NCBI GenBank assembly: GCA_008477525.1
Contig: SPDT01000003.1
Span: 2,790,001-2,854,000, forward strand
Source of the DNA: Hypomyces perniciosus
Lineage: Eukaryota > Ascomycota > Sordariomycetes > Hypocreales > Hypocreaceae
Length of the DNA: 64,000 nucleotides
Direction of reading: 5' to 3'
The notes under the pieces are model-generated. The model was given only the letters and a program-made list of their open reading frames with translations, made no database searches and was not told where the DNA came from. Positions 54,697-64,000 of this stretch are shown one piece after another. The position numbers and the translations under genes were made by a program. Within the stretch, counting starts at the first letter, position 1, and each line of letters opens with the position of its first letter.

Positions 54697-54855
54697 GCCT
54701 CTTGCGAGACAACAGTAGTGCCTCTGTGAGGCAGAGTGTCGGGACCTCTTCCGAGGCGACGCGTTTTCGGGGCCTCTCGCGAGGCAATATGTCTCTTACG
54801 AGACGATGTGTCGGCTGTTGCTTCCTAGGAGGCAACGTGTTGGCAGCAGAGCTGC
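54697..54855. repeat. Array of seven short palindromes
   Basis: Seven stem-loop sequences follow each other: GCCTCTTGCGAGAC (54697), TGCCTCTGTGAGGCA (54719), CCTCTTCCGAGG (54745), GCCTCTCGCGAGGC (54772), GTCTCTTACGAGAC (54791), GTTGCTTCCTAGGAGGCAAC (54817), GCAGAGCTGC (54846). Stems are 4-9 bp with 2-4 nt loops, spaced about 20-30 bp and linked by GTGTCGG-like spacers. The loops differ while the stems keep pairing. Confidence 0.75.
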
Positions 54856-55558
54856 GTAGATTTCGTAGCCAGCTCTCGAGGAAGGTGAAGCTCTCCGAAT
54901 TCCTTCCTCTTTTTGCGCTGTTAGGGCCTGGTAAGCCCAAGCGGAGAGACAGGCCAGTAGGCCTGCAAAAATTACCCCGCACGTTAACAAGCCATAACAG
55001 CTGCTAGCGTGGGAGAATTTTTACAGGGGAGAGTTGATGCCGTTAGTAGTGTTAGTAACCGTAGTTTCAATAAATTTGCCTGTTACATATATGTATTATG
55101 TATGTATGATCCTGAGCGCTCCTGTTTAGGCGTAGGCAGTTTACGGACTTATAACTCCAGTCCATTGATAACGACCCAGTCAGTACGCTTCGGAACTCCC
55201 GGGGACTCGACGCATCTCTGTCATACGCATGCATCATCATGGAATCGAGATCTAGCAGTGCACCATTTAGTTGTGTACATAGCCGGCAGCCCTTGCAGGC
55301 ATGTACATATGGGTCGAGAGTCCGGTTAGCGACCTACATAGAACCGCAAATGACATATAAATTCCAATTAACATCGTAATAATTCGCACATCTCACAATG
55401 CAACGAGAAAAGGATAGATTTATGTAAGGGCAGCCTCGGCTTAGACAAGCCTTGATTAGCACGAAATAACGCTGCGTAAGTGACTGGATGTGTGCAATTG
55501 CCAAATAAGTAGCATACCCAGCCCTCATGCCTGTGCACTTCCACCTTCACTGTCCAAC
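54856..55558. other. Intergenic region before the SARAF-like gene
   Basis: No gene is supported. Frames over 54563-55007 on both strands arise from the palindrome array. The final part (55100-55558) is ordinary sequence and presumably contains the promoter of the gene at 55559. Confidence 0.4.
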
Positions 55559-56271
55559 ATGAATCCCAATTTACTCGCACCGCTCCTTGATTTCCTATCC
55601 ACTTATATTGGCAAAAATGCAATTCTCCTCTCGGATATCCAGTCCCTCGCCTTGCGCGGCAACGGCCATCTAACAAATGCCCGGCGTGAGGCTCCCGTGC
55701 CTCAGCTGATATGTATCTCCTCCGAGGCTATCTGTAATCTACATAGCATCGACATGATGCACTGCGTAAACCTGGCCCCTTGTACGGCACAAATGACGCT
55801 GAGTGGAGCTGCACGGCATCCTTGCCTGATGAACTAAGTCTGGGATTCACTAGCGTCGTATGTGAAGGGTACTCGTATCCCGATGACCCTTATATCCTGA
55901 AGAATAGCTGCAGTGCCCACTATACGCTTGAGCTTACTCCGAAAGGAGAGCAGCGATATTCGCACATTGCCAATCTGGCGGGAGATTGGCTCAGGGATAG
56001 CGCACGCGGTACGGGTGTCTGCACATCGTCTGTCGCGGTAGTGTCTGCAGCACTGTTGATTCTCTTGGTTTATTTAATGTTCCTTGTTACTGAATATTTG
56101 GCAAGGTATTGGCGGAAAATGACTACCCACCTCCACGGTCACAATCATGGAGATTGGAATCTACGACTCCAACAGGTCCAGACACAAATCACTTTCAGTC
56201 TTGAGAGGCTTTTGAATATGTTGAGATGGATAAAGGAGAATATGCTGGGGCTAGCAATGGCGCAAAGCTAA
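55559..56271 (+). pseudogene. SARAF-like ER membrane protein, one frameshift
   Basis: ATG at 55559 opens a signal-peptide-like start (MNPNLLAPLLDFLSTYIG) and AILLSDIQSLALRGNGHLTN, VPQLICISSEAI and DMMHCVNLAP. After a one-base loss in a C run near 55778 the next frame gives LYGTNDAEWSCTASLPDELS, LGFTSVVCEGYSYPDDPYIL and KNSCSAHYTLELTPKGEQR. The order of conserved Cys and the EWSC...CEGY...DDPY motifs are those of the SARAF (TMEM66) family, which in animals tunes store-operated calcium entry. A transmembrane segment (ALLILLVYLMFLVTEYL) and a His-rich then amphipathic tail follow. A real 1-nt deletion or a sequencing error would look the same. Confidence 0.75.
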
Positions 56272-56940
56272 AGGCGAACTCTACCCTCGCGCATTCATCA
56301 ATGGTAATGGTTACCCAGTTCAATCTCCTATACAATATGAATATTCCCTCGAAATATGTATACATATTTCAATTTCTTCTTCATAAACGTGTGTTCCTAA
56401 ATCGTGTATGTACATACTATATCTCCTGTATGTAGCGTTCAACACAAAACGGTAGATTTAGGAACACATTCATGCTTGGCATTATTATTACCTGCGGAAG
56501 CCTGATTTATTGCCCGTGAGGTAGGCTTGAGTGAGCGGCTGTTGCAGGCCATTCTAGATTTGCTACAGATCGTGCATGTATTAGCCAGCGAAAGCTGACC
56601 TCTCCCTAATAATGCGCGCCATGGAGGCTGACGGTAATGAAGAGCGGATCTGCTACAGGGTAAACGAAGCCAGGATAAAGATACCAATGCGGTAGGCCAT
56701 CACATAATGGCTATAGCCCAAGATAACTTAGATAAGGCCTACTGTGTGCAATGTAAGGACGTAGACTCTTGCTGGAGTGGTGGTTGACTCGGCATAAACT
56801 GGTAGGCCCCTGCGGCCCTGCCTCTCTCTTGTTGATCGCGTCACCACTTCGTACTTTCTACACAGCATAAAATAAAAGTCATATTATCTTGTAATCGTTG
56901 GGCACTCTTAAACTTGGGCGACTGGTATCGGCTATACCTA
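56272..56940. other. Intergenic region between convergent genes
   Basis: Lies between the 3' ends of the SARAF-like gene and the tannase-like gene. No motif-bearing frame was found; it probably holds both 3' UTRs. Confidence 0.45.
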
Positions 56941-58705
56941 CTATTCTCGAGTAAATACACCCCCCCGAGGCATACACTCCCAAGCCCGATGGTCGCTTGA
57001 AGGCCCAGGTCCTACATACCGATTCTGCGTGGGGTATCTACAATGTCTTCGGGAAAGAGCCACCCATCTTTCACGTTGTCGTTTCGGTATTTAACCCCCC
57101 TGACTGTTTTCGGAGCCAAACCCTTTTCCACCCAATTCACCATCGCCATCAGCACATTGCCCTCTGGGTCGGAAGTCGTGCTGCCAGCCGTTGACTGTCC
57201 TATCATCCATGCGCCAGGGCCCCCCGCCTGCAGTGTCCCATTCCGGAAATGCGAAAATATCGATAGAAATGGTCCATATCAGCGTATTTGAGCGACATAG
57301 TCTGCTTGACAAAATCATAGTACCGCGCCGAGTTTTCCGATGAGATCAGGTGGTCTTCCAGGCCGTGGTAGTGCAGCAGTTTCCCTCCCGAGTCTCTAAA
57401 GGCACTGAGGTTTCCATTCCATGTATTGACGCCGAAGGGATTCAGCATCTGAGCAAAGGCTACATCACCCAACGTAAGAGTAGCTGGGTTCCACGAGGGA
57501 TTGCCGTACACAGCATATCGAAACCATTCCTAGTCAGTTGAGGAGTTTAGCGGGAATATTCAGTAGAGGTATCCACAACGTGACGGAACATGACGGAACA
57601 TACGTAGACATAGGGAGATGGCTTGCCGCTGTAAAAAGTGGATGACGACTGTAGCTCGCTCCCCGGTTGCATTCGAGGAAAGATGAGGGAGCCATTGGGA
57701 TAAAGGAAGGGCTCAAATACTCCACTAGCGCGGCGTAGCTGTTCCTCGTTCAGACAATTGGAGACCGAAGAGTGCTGGCATCGAAGCTTGTCCAATTTGG
57801 GAGAGCATAAGTCAGGGTTGTCGATGATCCTAAAGTTGCTCTTTAGCAGGAGACCAAGAAAGCAGTCGCAAGGCTGGCATACCCATCGACAGCGCCGTCT
57901 AGGCAATCGCATTGCTTCAAAATCTCATGATGGATTGTTTCCCAGAGCCTTGGTGTAACGAATCCCGCGTCCGTAGTGTTGTAGCCCGTTAGTAGGCCAA
58001 GCCAGCCCGCCCATGACGTTAGCTGAGTGAAAGCAAGTGTCGGAGATCCTGCGACGATTCCATCAAAGTCACGAGGGAACATTTGAGCCGATTGAAAGCC
58101 TTGGCGCCCGCCAGTCGAACATCCTATGTAGTATGCCCTTGTGAAGCTCCGGCCATAAAAGGATTCTGCGATGGCTTTCCCTACCACAGCACCCGTGTGG
58201 ACCCTGCTCCGTTGAGTGTCTGATATAGCGACGTTGGTGCCAAGAGCGCACAACTTACGATCGATAAGAATAGTCTTGTTACCCGGATGTTAGCGATTGA
58301 GTTGTTTTGACGGTGGAAAATTGAAAAGAAACAATATATATATGTATATGTATATATATATATACTAACCTTCAATGGCGTTGGGATTGTTGAGAAAGGC
58401 ATATGCCGAGGTCCCATTATGTCCATTGTTCGTACTAACGGTGGCGAAGCCCAAGCTCTGTAGATATGTTAGCGCAGCATAGAAGGCCGAGGGGAGTTTG
58501 TACTACTGTTCCATAGCTCATATCCTCGTATTGGATGCCTACACGGGCTTCAGTAGACTAATAACTATGAGTCGTGATCAATATCCATGTGGACACTTAC
58601 ATCCAGACAAGCCGCCATTTCCAACGCTTAAAAACGTCCTGTCCAATTGCGGGGCAGCCAAACCTCGAGGTGGATACCACTGAAGAAAGCCAGGGCAAGT
58701 TCTTT
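56941..58705 (-). pseudogene. Tannase/feruloyl esterase family gene, seven exons, homopolymer frameshifts
   Basis: Exons (minus): about 58705-58601, 58538-58507, 58457-58370, 58274-58259 (16 nt), 58203-57883, 57829-57604, 57529-56941. The introns have good consensus signals; one contains a TA microsatellite. Joined text matches the family: EVWLPRNWTGRF, FLSVGNGGLSGC, IQYEDMSYGTSLGFATV, NNGHNGTSAYAFLNNPNAIE, DYSYRSVHTGAVVGK, YYIGCSTGGRQGFQSAQMFP (nucleophile Ser beside Cys), LLHYHGLEDHLIS (Asp), RISGMGHC (His beside Cys), PGAWMIG and SRRHCRYP. This is the CS-D-HC esterase layout that acts on phenolic esters outside the cell. Three one-base losses in T5, G6 and G3 runs (about 58645, 57222, 57049) interrupt the frame. 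A signal peptide exon is not found. Confidence 0.8.
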
Positions 58706-59307
58706 GAGACATGATTTGGGTGCAAATCTTGGAATGGAACCCGTTTCAATCAGGATTTATTGAGGAATTTTTTGTGTCCTTGTGTTTGTTCTTCGTATGT
58801 AGTATGCCGTTCCAAAAACTCTTTGATCGTGCCTGTATGTATCGGCTCTGACGGTGTCTAGCACAGTGCTTTGTGTCCTCGTAGCTCCAGTCTTCCCCTA
58901 GCGATTGGCTTCGTCCGTTGGCCGCTCTGTCCTTGTCCCCTAGGACCTGTGTAAAGTCTAATTTGATGTGCTTGATTCTCGCAGGTGATCATAGCGTTTT
59001 GACCGAGAGCTCGTCGTGGTGGGATGTGGCAAACTTTACTGTGATTGGGCCAACCAACACGTTTGTAACTATGGTATTTGTGTCATAAATGAAATGTTCC
59101 AGCTCGGTCGTTGCCCTTCGTGGGGCTATTTGACTTAATGATGTTGCTGCCGTCGGCGGCCGTGACGTGTTCGTGACGTGTTCTCAATGTTTTGCGTTCT
59201 ATTGCTGCCTGAGGTGGTGAATATGCTATCACCCAGCACGGAGCGAGCAGAAGAGGGGTGGTGCGGGGTATTAATAGGCGAGGGAGAGGCGAGATATTAA
59301 TGTCTGG
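58706..59307. other. Divergent intergenic region
   Basis: Separates the minus-strand esterase from the plus-strand helicase, so it may hold both promoters. The missing first exon of the esterase could also lie here, but no signal-peptide-like frame was recognised. Confidence 0.4.
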
Positions 59308-62300
59308 ATGAGTCCGTTAATTGCCAGCTTCGAGATCCGAAGGCAATTAAGCCGTGAATCCTTATTTCTCTGGTGTACTTCGAAGCATAACCAGATGCCG
59401 GATGCCAAAACGTCCAGCCGAAGCACGAAGCTTCGTAGGCTGCTTGACGAGATATTGACTGGGAAGGACACCATCAAGACGGCGAATGCGAAGCTGTTCC
59501 TCGAGGCCATATCCAACCAGCCTGAACCTGCGATTTGTATTCAGCGACTCGTTGGTAGCCCTCATGGTTATCGCGCCCTCCAGTCCTCGTTAAGCTTTGA
59601 CTACACTCCGGCGTTCCTGGATGGGCACATGGCGACTTTTCTTCATTACCTCGAAGCCGACGAGCTGAAAACGATATGCGGCGGCGAGGTCTTACGCCAG
59701 GTGGTCTTAAAGGTTGTTGAAGCAGTGCTAACATGGGAGTCTTTTGTCGAAGCAGTTAGGTCTAAGAAGCTAAGCGAAAATGGAATCGAGGCATTTTCGT
59801 GGCTATTACTCCAGCTAGTCTCCCTACCGACTAAACAGGCCATCACTTATTCCGCAGTCGCTCAGGATGAAGGAATCCAGCAAGGACTTCTAGGATCCTC
59901 CCAGTTACAAGTTCGGCAGCGGGCGCACCGGATCATACATATATCCAGCAACATCACAGCGAAACGCGAACCCGATGTCTACGGCCCCGGCGGACGTCAT
60001 GACAATGATTTTGCAGACATCCGAAAGATTTCGATACTTCCGACTGCGGATGAATTGGCGTCGAAGGATCCATTCCTACCTCGAAACGTCGATATAGAGA
60101 AATACCTGGGCCGCGTGGATGGTCTGGTTTTCTACGTGGATGGTCAATTCCGGTTGCTGCGGGAAGACATGATGCGTGACCTCCGAGAGGAAATACAGAT
60201 CGCCCTTGATGGAAGAAAGACTAACCGGAGGACTTTCAGCGTGGATCACCTAAGCCTGCTTGGAGTTCTCCTTGACGATCGACAGCCCCTGTCCCTGCAA
60301 TTCCGATGTCTTCAAGATCTACCTCAGTTGCAGGGCAGGAGTGAAACCGCGCGTAAAACGTTCCTCCAAGAGAACAAGAAATTCATGAAGCACGAGAGTT
60401 TGACATGCCTAGTGGCAGACGGCGATATTGTGACGCTGGGTGCTTTCGTCAGGGATGAAGACCTTCTGGCTCAAAGCCCCCCAATTCTCAACGTGAGGGT
60501 ACCGAACGCAGCGATGGCCAGGGTCCTGTCACGGATCAAATCTGCACGAGGGATCACACTAGTGCAGCTGAATACCGCTGTCTTCGCCTACGAACCCGTC
60601 TTAAAGCAGCTACAGGAGATGAAGGAGCTCTCGTTGGAAGATGACTTACTTCGATGGGAAAAATGCAAGAGCTTGCCGCAGCCCGACTATCGATTGAGTC
60701 CTGATATCCTACGTCTCATCAAAAACATTGAGAGGCATCCTTCGTATGACTTGAAGGATGTTTTGAAACTTCCTTCGCAGGTCAAGCTGGATAACTCACA
60801 AGCAGCATGCTTTCTGGCGGGTCTTCGCCAACGAGTCGCCTTGATCCAAGGGCCTCCAGGTATGTAATCCCGTATTTGCTCTAGAGGAGATTGGTGACGT
60901 GGCCCAGGGGCTGGGAAATCGTTCATCGGGTCACTTATTACCAAAGCCATACTCAAATACACCGATGAGAAGATTCTTGTGGTTTGTTACACACACCACG
61001 CTCTGGACCAGTTTCTTGAGGATCTCCTGAATCTGGACATCCCAGAGTCCGACATTGTCCGTCTCGGGTCAACGAAGAAGGCGACTGCGAGAACGCAGGC
61101 TCTGTCACTTAGCCAGGCACGTAGTACCGAGAATTTGACTCGTGAACAGTACGCTATGCTGAAGCTGTGGAAATCAGCCATAACCGACACTGGAAGCAAA
61201 TTGCGTGACGCTGTCGCCAACTTTCAGGGCGCGGACTCCTCAAAGTCGGAGATATTGGAACATATCGAATTCCTATCCGATGGACCTCCCTTCTTCGATG
61301 CCTTGGAAGTGCCAGAAGTGGACGATGCCACAACTCGAGTTGGCCGAAAAGGAAGAGCAATGGATCGATTCTACCTTCTGGACCGATGGTGCCGAGGCAA
61401 AGACGCAGGAATATTTCAGAGACAGCGTGGACAAAGGTTTCCAGACGTTTGGAAAATGCCGGCCGGAGATCGAATAAAGACTCTGAAAGATTGGAAGCAA
61501 GAAATGTTGCAGGAGCGATTGGATAATATTCGTGAAGCAGGGAATGCCTACAATTTAGCGCTTGAGAAAGTAAACGCGATATACATGGAGAAGGACCTCG
61601 CAATCCTCCGCCAAAAGCGCATCATTGGGTGTACGACGACGGCCGCCGCCAAGTATGTGCAATCTATACAGTCAGTTTCGCCAGGCGTTGTCCTTGCTGA
61701 GGAGGCTGGTGAGATTTTGGAGAGCCACATCCTCACCGCTATCGGTCCGGATACGAAGCAGCTGATCCTGATTGGCGACCATAAACAGCTCCGGCCTAAG
61801 GTACATTATGATCTCAGCGTCGAGAAGGGTGATGGATATGATCTCAACAGATCACTCTTCGAAAGGCTCATCATGCGGGGCTACCCTCATCATGTCCTTT
61901 CGCAACAGCACCGAATGCGACCAGAGATTTCGGCTCTTGTGAAGCAGTTGACGTATCCGGATCTCACTGATGCTCCTAAAACCCTGAACAGGCCTGATCT
62001 GCGAGGATTCCGGGATAATCTCGTATTTGTGAACCATGAGGAGAACGAAGTTGAGATGGTTGGTGTTCCGGACTGGAGAGATTCCTTTTCCCCTTCCTCC
62101 AAACAGAATACGTTCGAGGCCAAGATGACGCTGAAATGCGTACGCTATCTTGGGCAGCAGGGCTACAGAACGGACAATATTGCCGTATTGACACCCTACC
62201 TCGGTCAGCTACGTCTGCTCCTCGATGAGCTTGGGAAGGAGAATGACCCGGTATTGAACGATCTCGACTCCTGGGATTTGGTCCGTGCAGGATTGATGCC

Positions 62301-64000
62301 AGTCGCAACTGCCAATTTGGGCAAACCTCGCATCAGGATATCTACGATAGGTAAGCTGTACAGTTTTACTATACTAAGGAACCTCTCTTCAAGACGTCTC
62401 TGATATGAAACAGATAGTTTTCAAGGAGATGAAAGTGATATAGTCGTAATTTCCTTGACACGGAGCAACGCTCGAGGGGACATTGGTTTCATGGCCTCAC
62501 CCGAGCGGTTGAACGTTCTTCTCTCTCGGGCACGAGACGCTCTTATTCTCATTGGTAACGCAGAGACATTCATGGGATCTTGTAAAGGGGGGGATTTATG
62601 GCGCCGCTTCATGGACATGCTTAAGGCTGGGAATCATATCTATGACGGGATTCCTGTCAAATGCGAGCGTCACAACAACCGTGTTGCGCTTTTGCACGAC
62701 CCAGAAGAGTTTGACAGAGAATGTCCGGATGGAGGATGCACAGAACCATGGTGAGTATTGACCCCAATCGGCGTCCCTAAGTTATTAGTTAACAAGAAGT
62801 GTATAGTGGCACGATGCTAAGCTGCAGGATCCATGCGTGTCCGCAGTATTGCCATCAGCACTACGACCACTCGAAAATGGTCTGTGAAAGAGTAGTAGAA
62901 TTCAGATGCCCCCGCAACCATGTGGAGCGACGTAAATGCCACCAATCCCAGTCGTCAACATGTCGACAGTGCGAGCTTGACGATCAGAGGCGGCAAAAGG
63001 ACCTGGAGGCTGAGTTCAAGATGCAAGAGAGGCGCATCCAGTCGCAGATAGGGCATGCTGAAGAGATGGCCAAACTCGAGCGCCAAATACGTACTGCTAG
63101 GGAACAGGCCGCCGAGAACAGAACAGCCGTGGAGCGATCCCGCGCCCTTGAGCAGAAGAAACATGAACTCGATACTACGAAGAAGCTCGAACAATTGAGC
63201 CAGGTGGTGGACAGCGGCCACATCTATGCTGCACCAACTTCGACTGCAGATCGAACAACGGTCTTGAAGGTTGTGGATAGAACAGCCCAACCTATCGAAA
63301 AAGGAGAGAATGCGTCGAGTGAGTCCACACAGGAGCACGACCCGAAGAGCCCATCCGAGGCTGAGTGGGAGCGACAAAAGCGAGTCGACAACGCTGCCAA
63401 TGACGCAATCGACAGCGTCATGAGCCTTACTGGGCTTGAAGAGGTCAAGGCCACCATATTGAGCATAAAGTCTAAGATGGAGACCGTCGCAAGGCAGGGA
63501 ACAGATATGAAGAAGGAACGGCTGGGGGTGGTTATGCTTGGAAACCCTGGGACGGGTGAGTCATGTGAATTTGTGTCTGTTATACTCTTGCTAACCTCTA
63601 CCAGGGAAAACAACAGTTGCACGTCTATATGCGCAATTTCTCACGTCCATTAATGCACTTCCAGGGCACGAGTTCGTTGAGATCAGTGGATCTAGCCTTG
63701 CCGGCGAAGGGGTAACCGGAGCTAAAAAGAAGATTGATGCCATCATGAGCGCTGGTGGAGGTGCCTTCTTCCTGGATGAAGCCTATCAACTGTCCTCCGG
63801 TAACAGCCCTGGAGGAAAAGCTGTGTTGGACTTCCTTTTGGCGGAAATTGAAGGAAAATTGGGGAAAATTATCTTCATTCTGGCTGGTTATAGAAAGGAG
63901 ATGGAAACTTTCTTCGAGCACAACCCGGGCTTTGACAGCCGCATGCCTCATCGCCTCGACTTTGTTGACTATTCACATACAGACCTACTTAAGATACTTG
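59308..64000 (+). CDS. NFX1-type SF1 helicase fused to zinc motifs and a CbbX-like AAA+ ATPase (3' end missing)
   Basis: Five exons: 59308-60859, 60908-62350, 62414-62750, 62807-63555, 63605 to beyond the window. All introns (48-63 nt) keep phase and rebuild motifs. ATG 59308 is the first; MPDAKTSSRS about 30 codons later is an alternative. An N-terminal helical region is followed by an SF1 helicase: QGPPGAGKSFIG (Walker A), VVLAEEAGEILESH (DEAG-like), LIGDHKQLRP, LSQQHRMRPEIS, STIDSFQGDESDIVVISLTR, RLNVLLSRAR. Next come NF-X1-like Cys/His pairs (CPDGGCTEPCG, CRIHACPQYCHQHYDHSKMV, CHQSQSSTCRQC) and a long coiled coil. Then a CbbX/SpoVK-type AAA+ domain: VVMLGNPGTGKTTVARLYAQ, GGGAFFLDEAYQLSSG (Walker B), IIFILAGYRKEME. 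Related helicases act on RNA (surveillance, silencing, antiviral); the role here is inferred. Confidence 0.88.

Noticed and set aside
54697..54855. CRISPR-like array
   Set aside because: The organism is a eukaryote, repeats are short variable hairpins rather than identical repeats, and no spacers of constant length exist.
54563..55007. Overlapping 139- and 107-codon frames on both strands
   Set aside because: Both are produced by the palindrome array, whose symmetry opens frames on both strands; no protein family is visible.

Overview
This window is a chromosome piece from a filamentous ascomycete, most likely a sordariomycete (hypocrealean-like by gene content; inference). It has short spliceosomal introns (about 48-95 nt, GT...CTAAC/CTGAC-like branch...AG). 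It carries a Zn2Cys6 transcription factor, a tannase/feruloyl esterase, an NFX1-type helicase and FunK1-type kinase relics. It also carries Tad-like LINEs, hAT, Tc1/mariner and Helitron elements. Many repeated-family genes hold in-frame stops of the type CAA/CAG to TAA/TAG, the signature expected from repeat-induced point mutation (RIP).

Layout. 0-10 kb: the 3' part of an unknown three-exon gene, then a series of relics: an LRR/F-box-like gene, two unknown ORFs, a long Cys-rich relic perhaps from a telomere-linked RecQ-type helicase, and a broken Cys-rich secreted protein. 10-18.6 kb: gene-poor, microsatellite-rich DNA around one intact six-exon Zn2Cys6 regulator. 18.6-31.6 kb: a graveyard of expanded families: a TA-flanked inverted-repeat element, a J-domain gene, a FunK1 kinase, an AAA+ ATPase, two LINE fragments each joined to a truncated kinase, and a Ulp1-like protease gene split by a hAT-type MITE. 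33-36.4 kb: a hAT element with an intact spliced transposase that truncates a DUF4112 gene. 38.9-39.6 kb: a small intact gene of unknown function. 41-47.7 kb: a LINE tail, a second full MITE copy, and a nearly intact Helitron. 48.5-50.9 kb: an intact 793-residue coiled-coil/nuclease-like/kinase-like protein. 51.5-55 kb: unusual motif clusters (a TTRCTGGCAAY array and a palindrome array) with decayed ORFs. 55.5-64 kb: more ordinary gene content: a SARAF homologue, a seven-exon tannase, and a long SF1 helicase/NFX1 zinc/AAA+ fusion running off the right edge.

How the parts relate. The left and middle are an accessory compartment shaped by transposition, RIP-like mutation and recombination between repeats. 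The right end looks like normal euchromatin. The intact regulator, the hAT transposase, the 793-residue protein and the helicase contrast with the decay around them. No metabolic cluster or operon-like logic links the genes. All homology calls come from reading motifs by eye; no database search was run.
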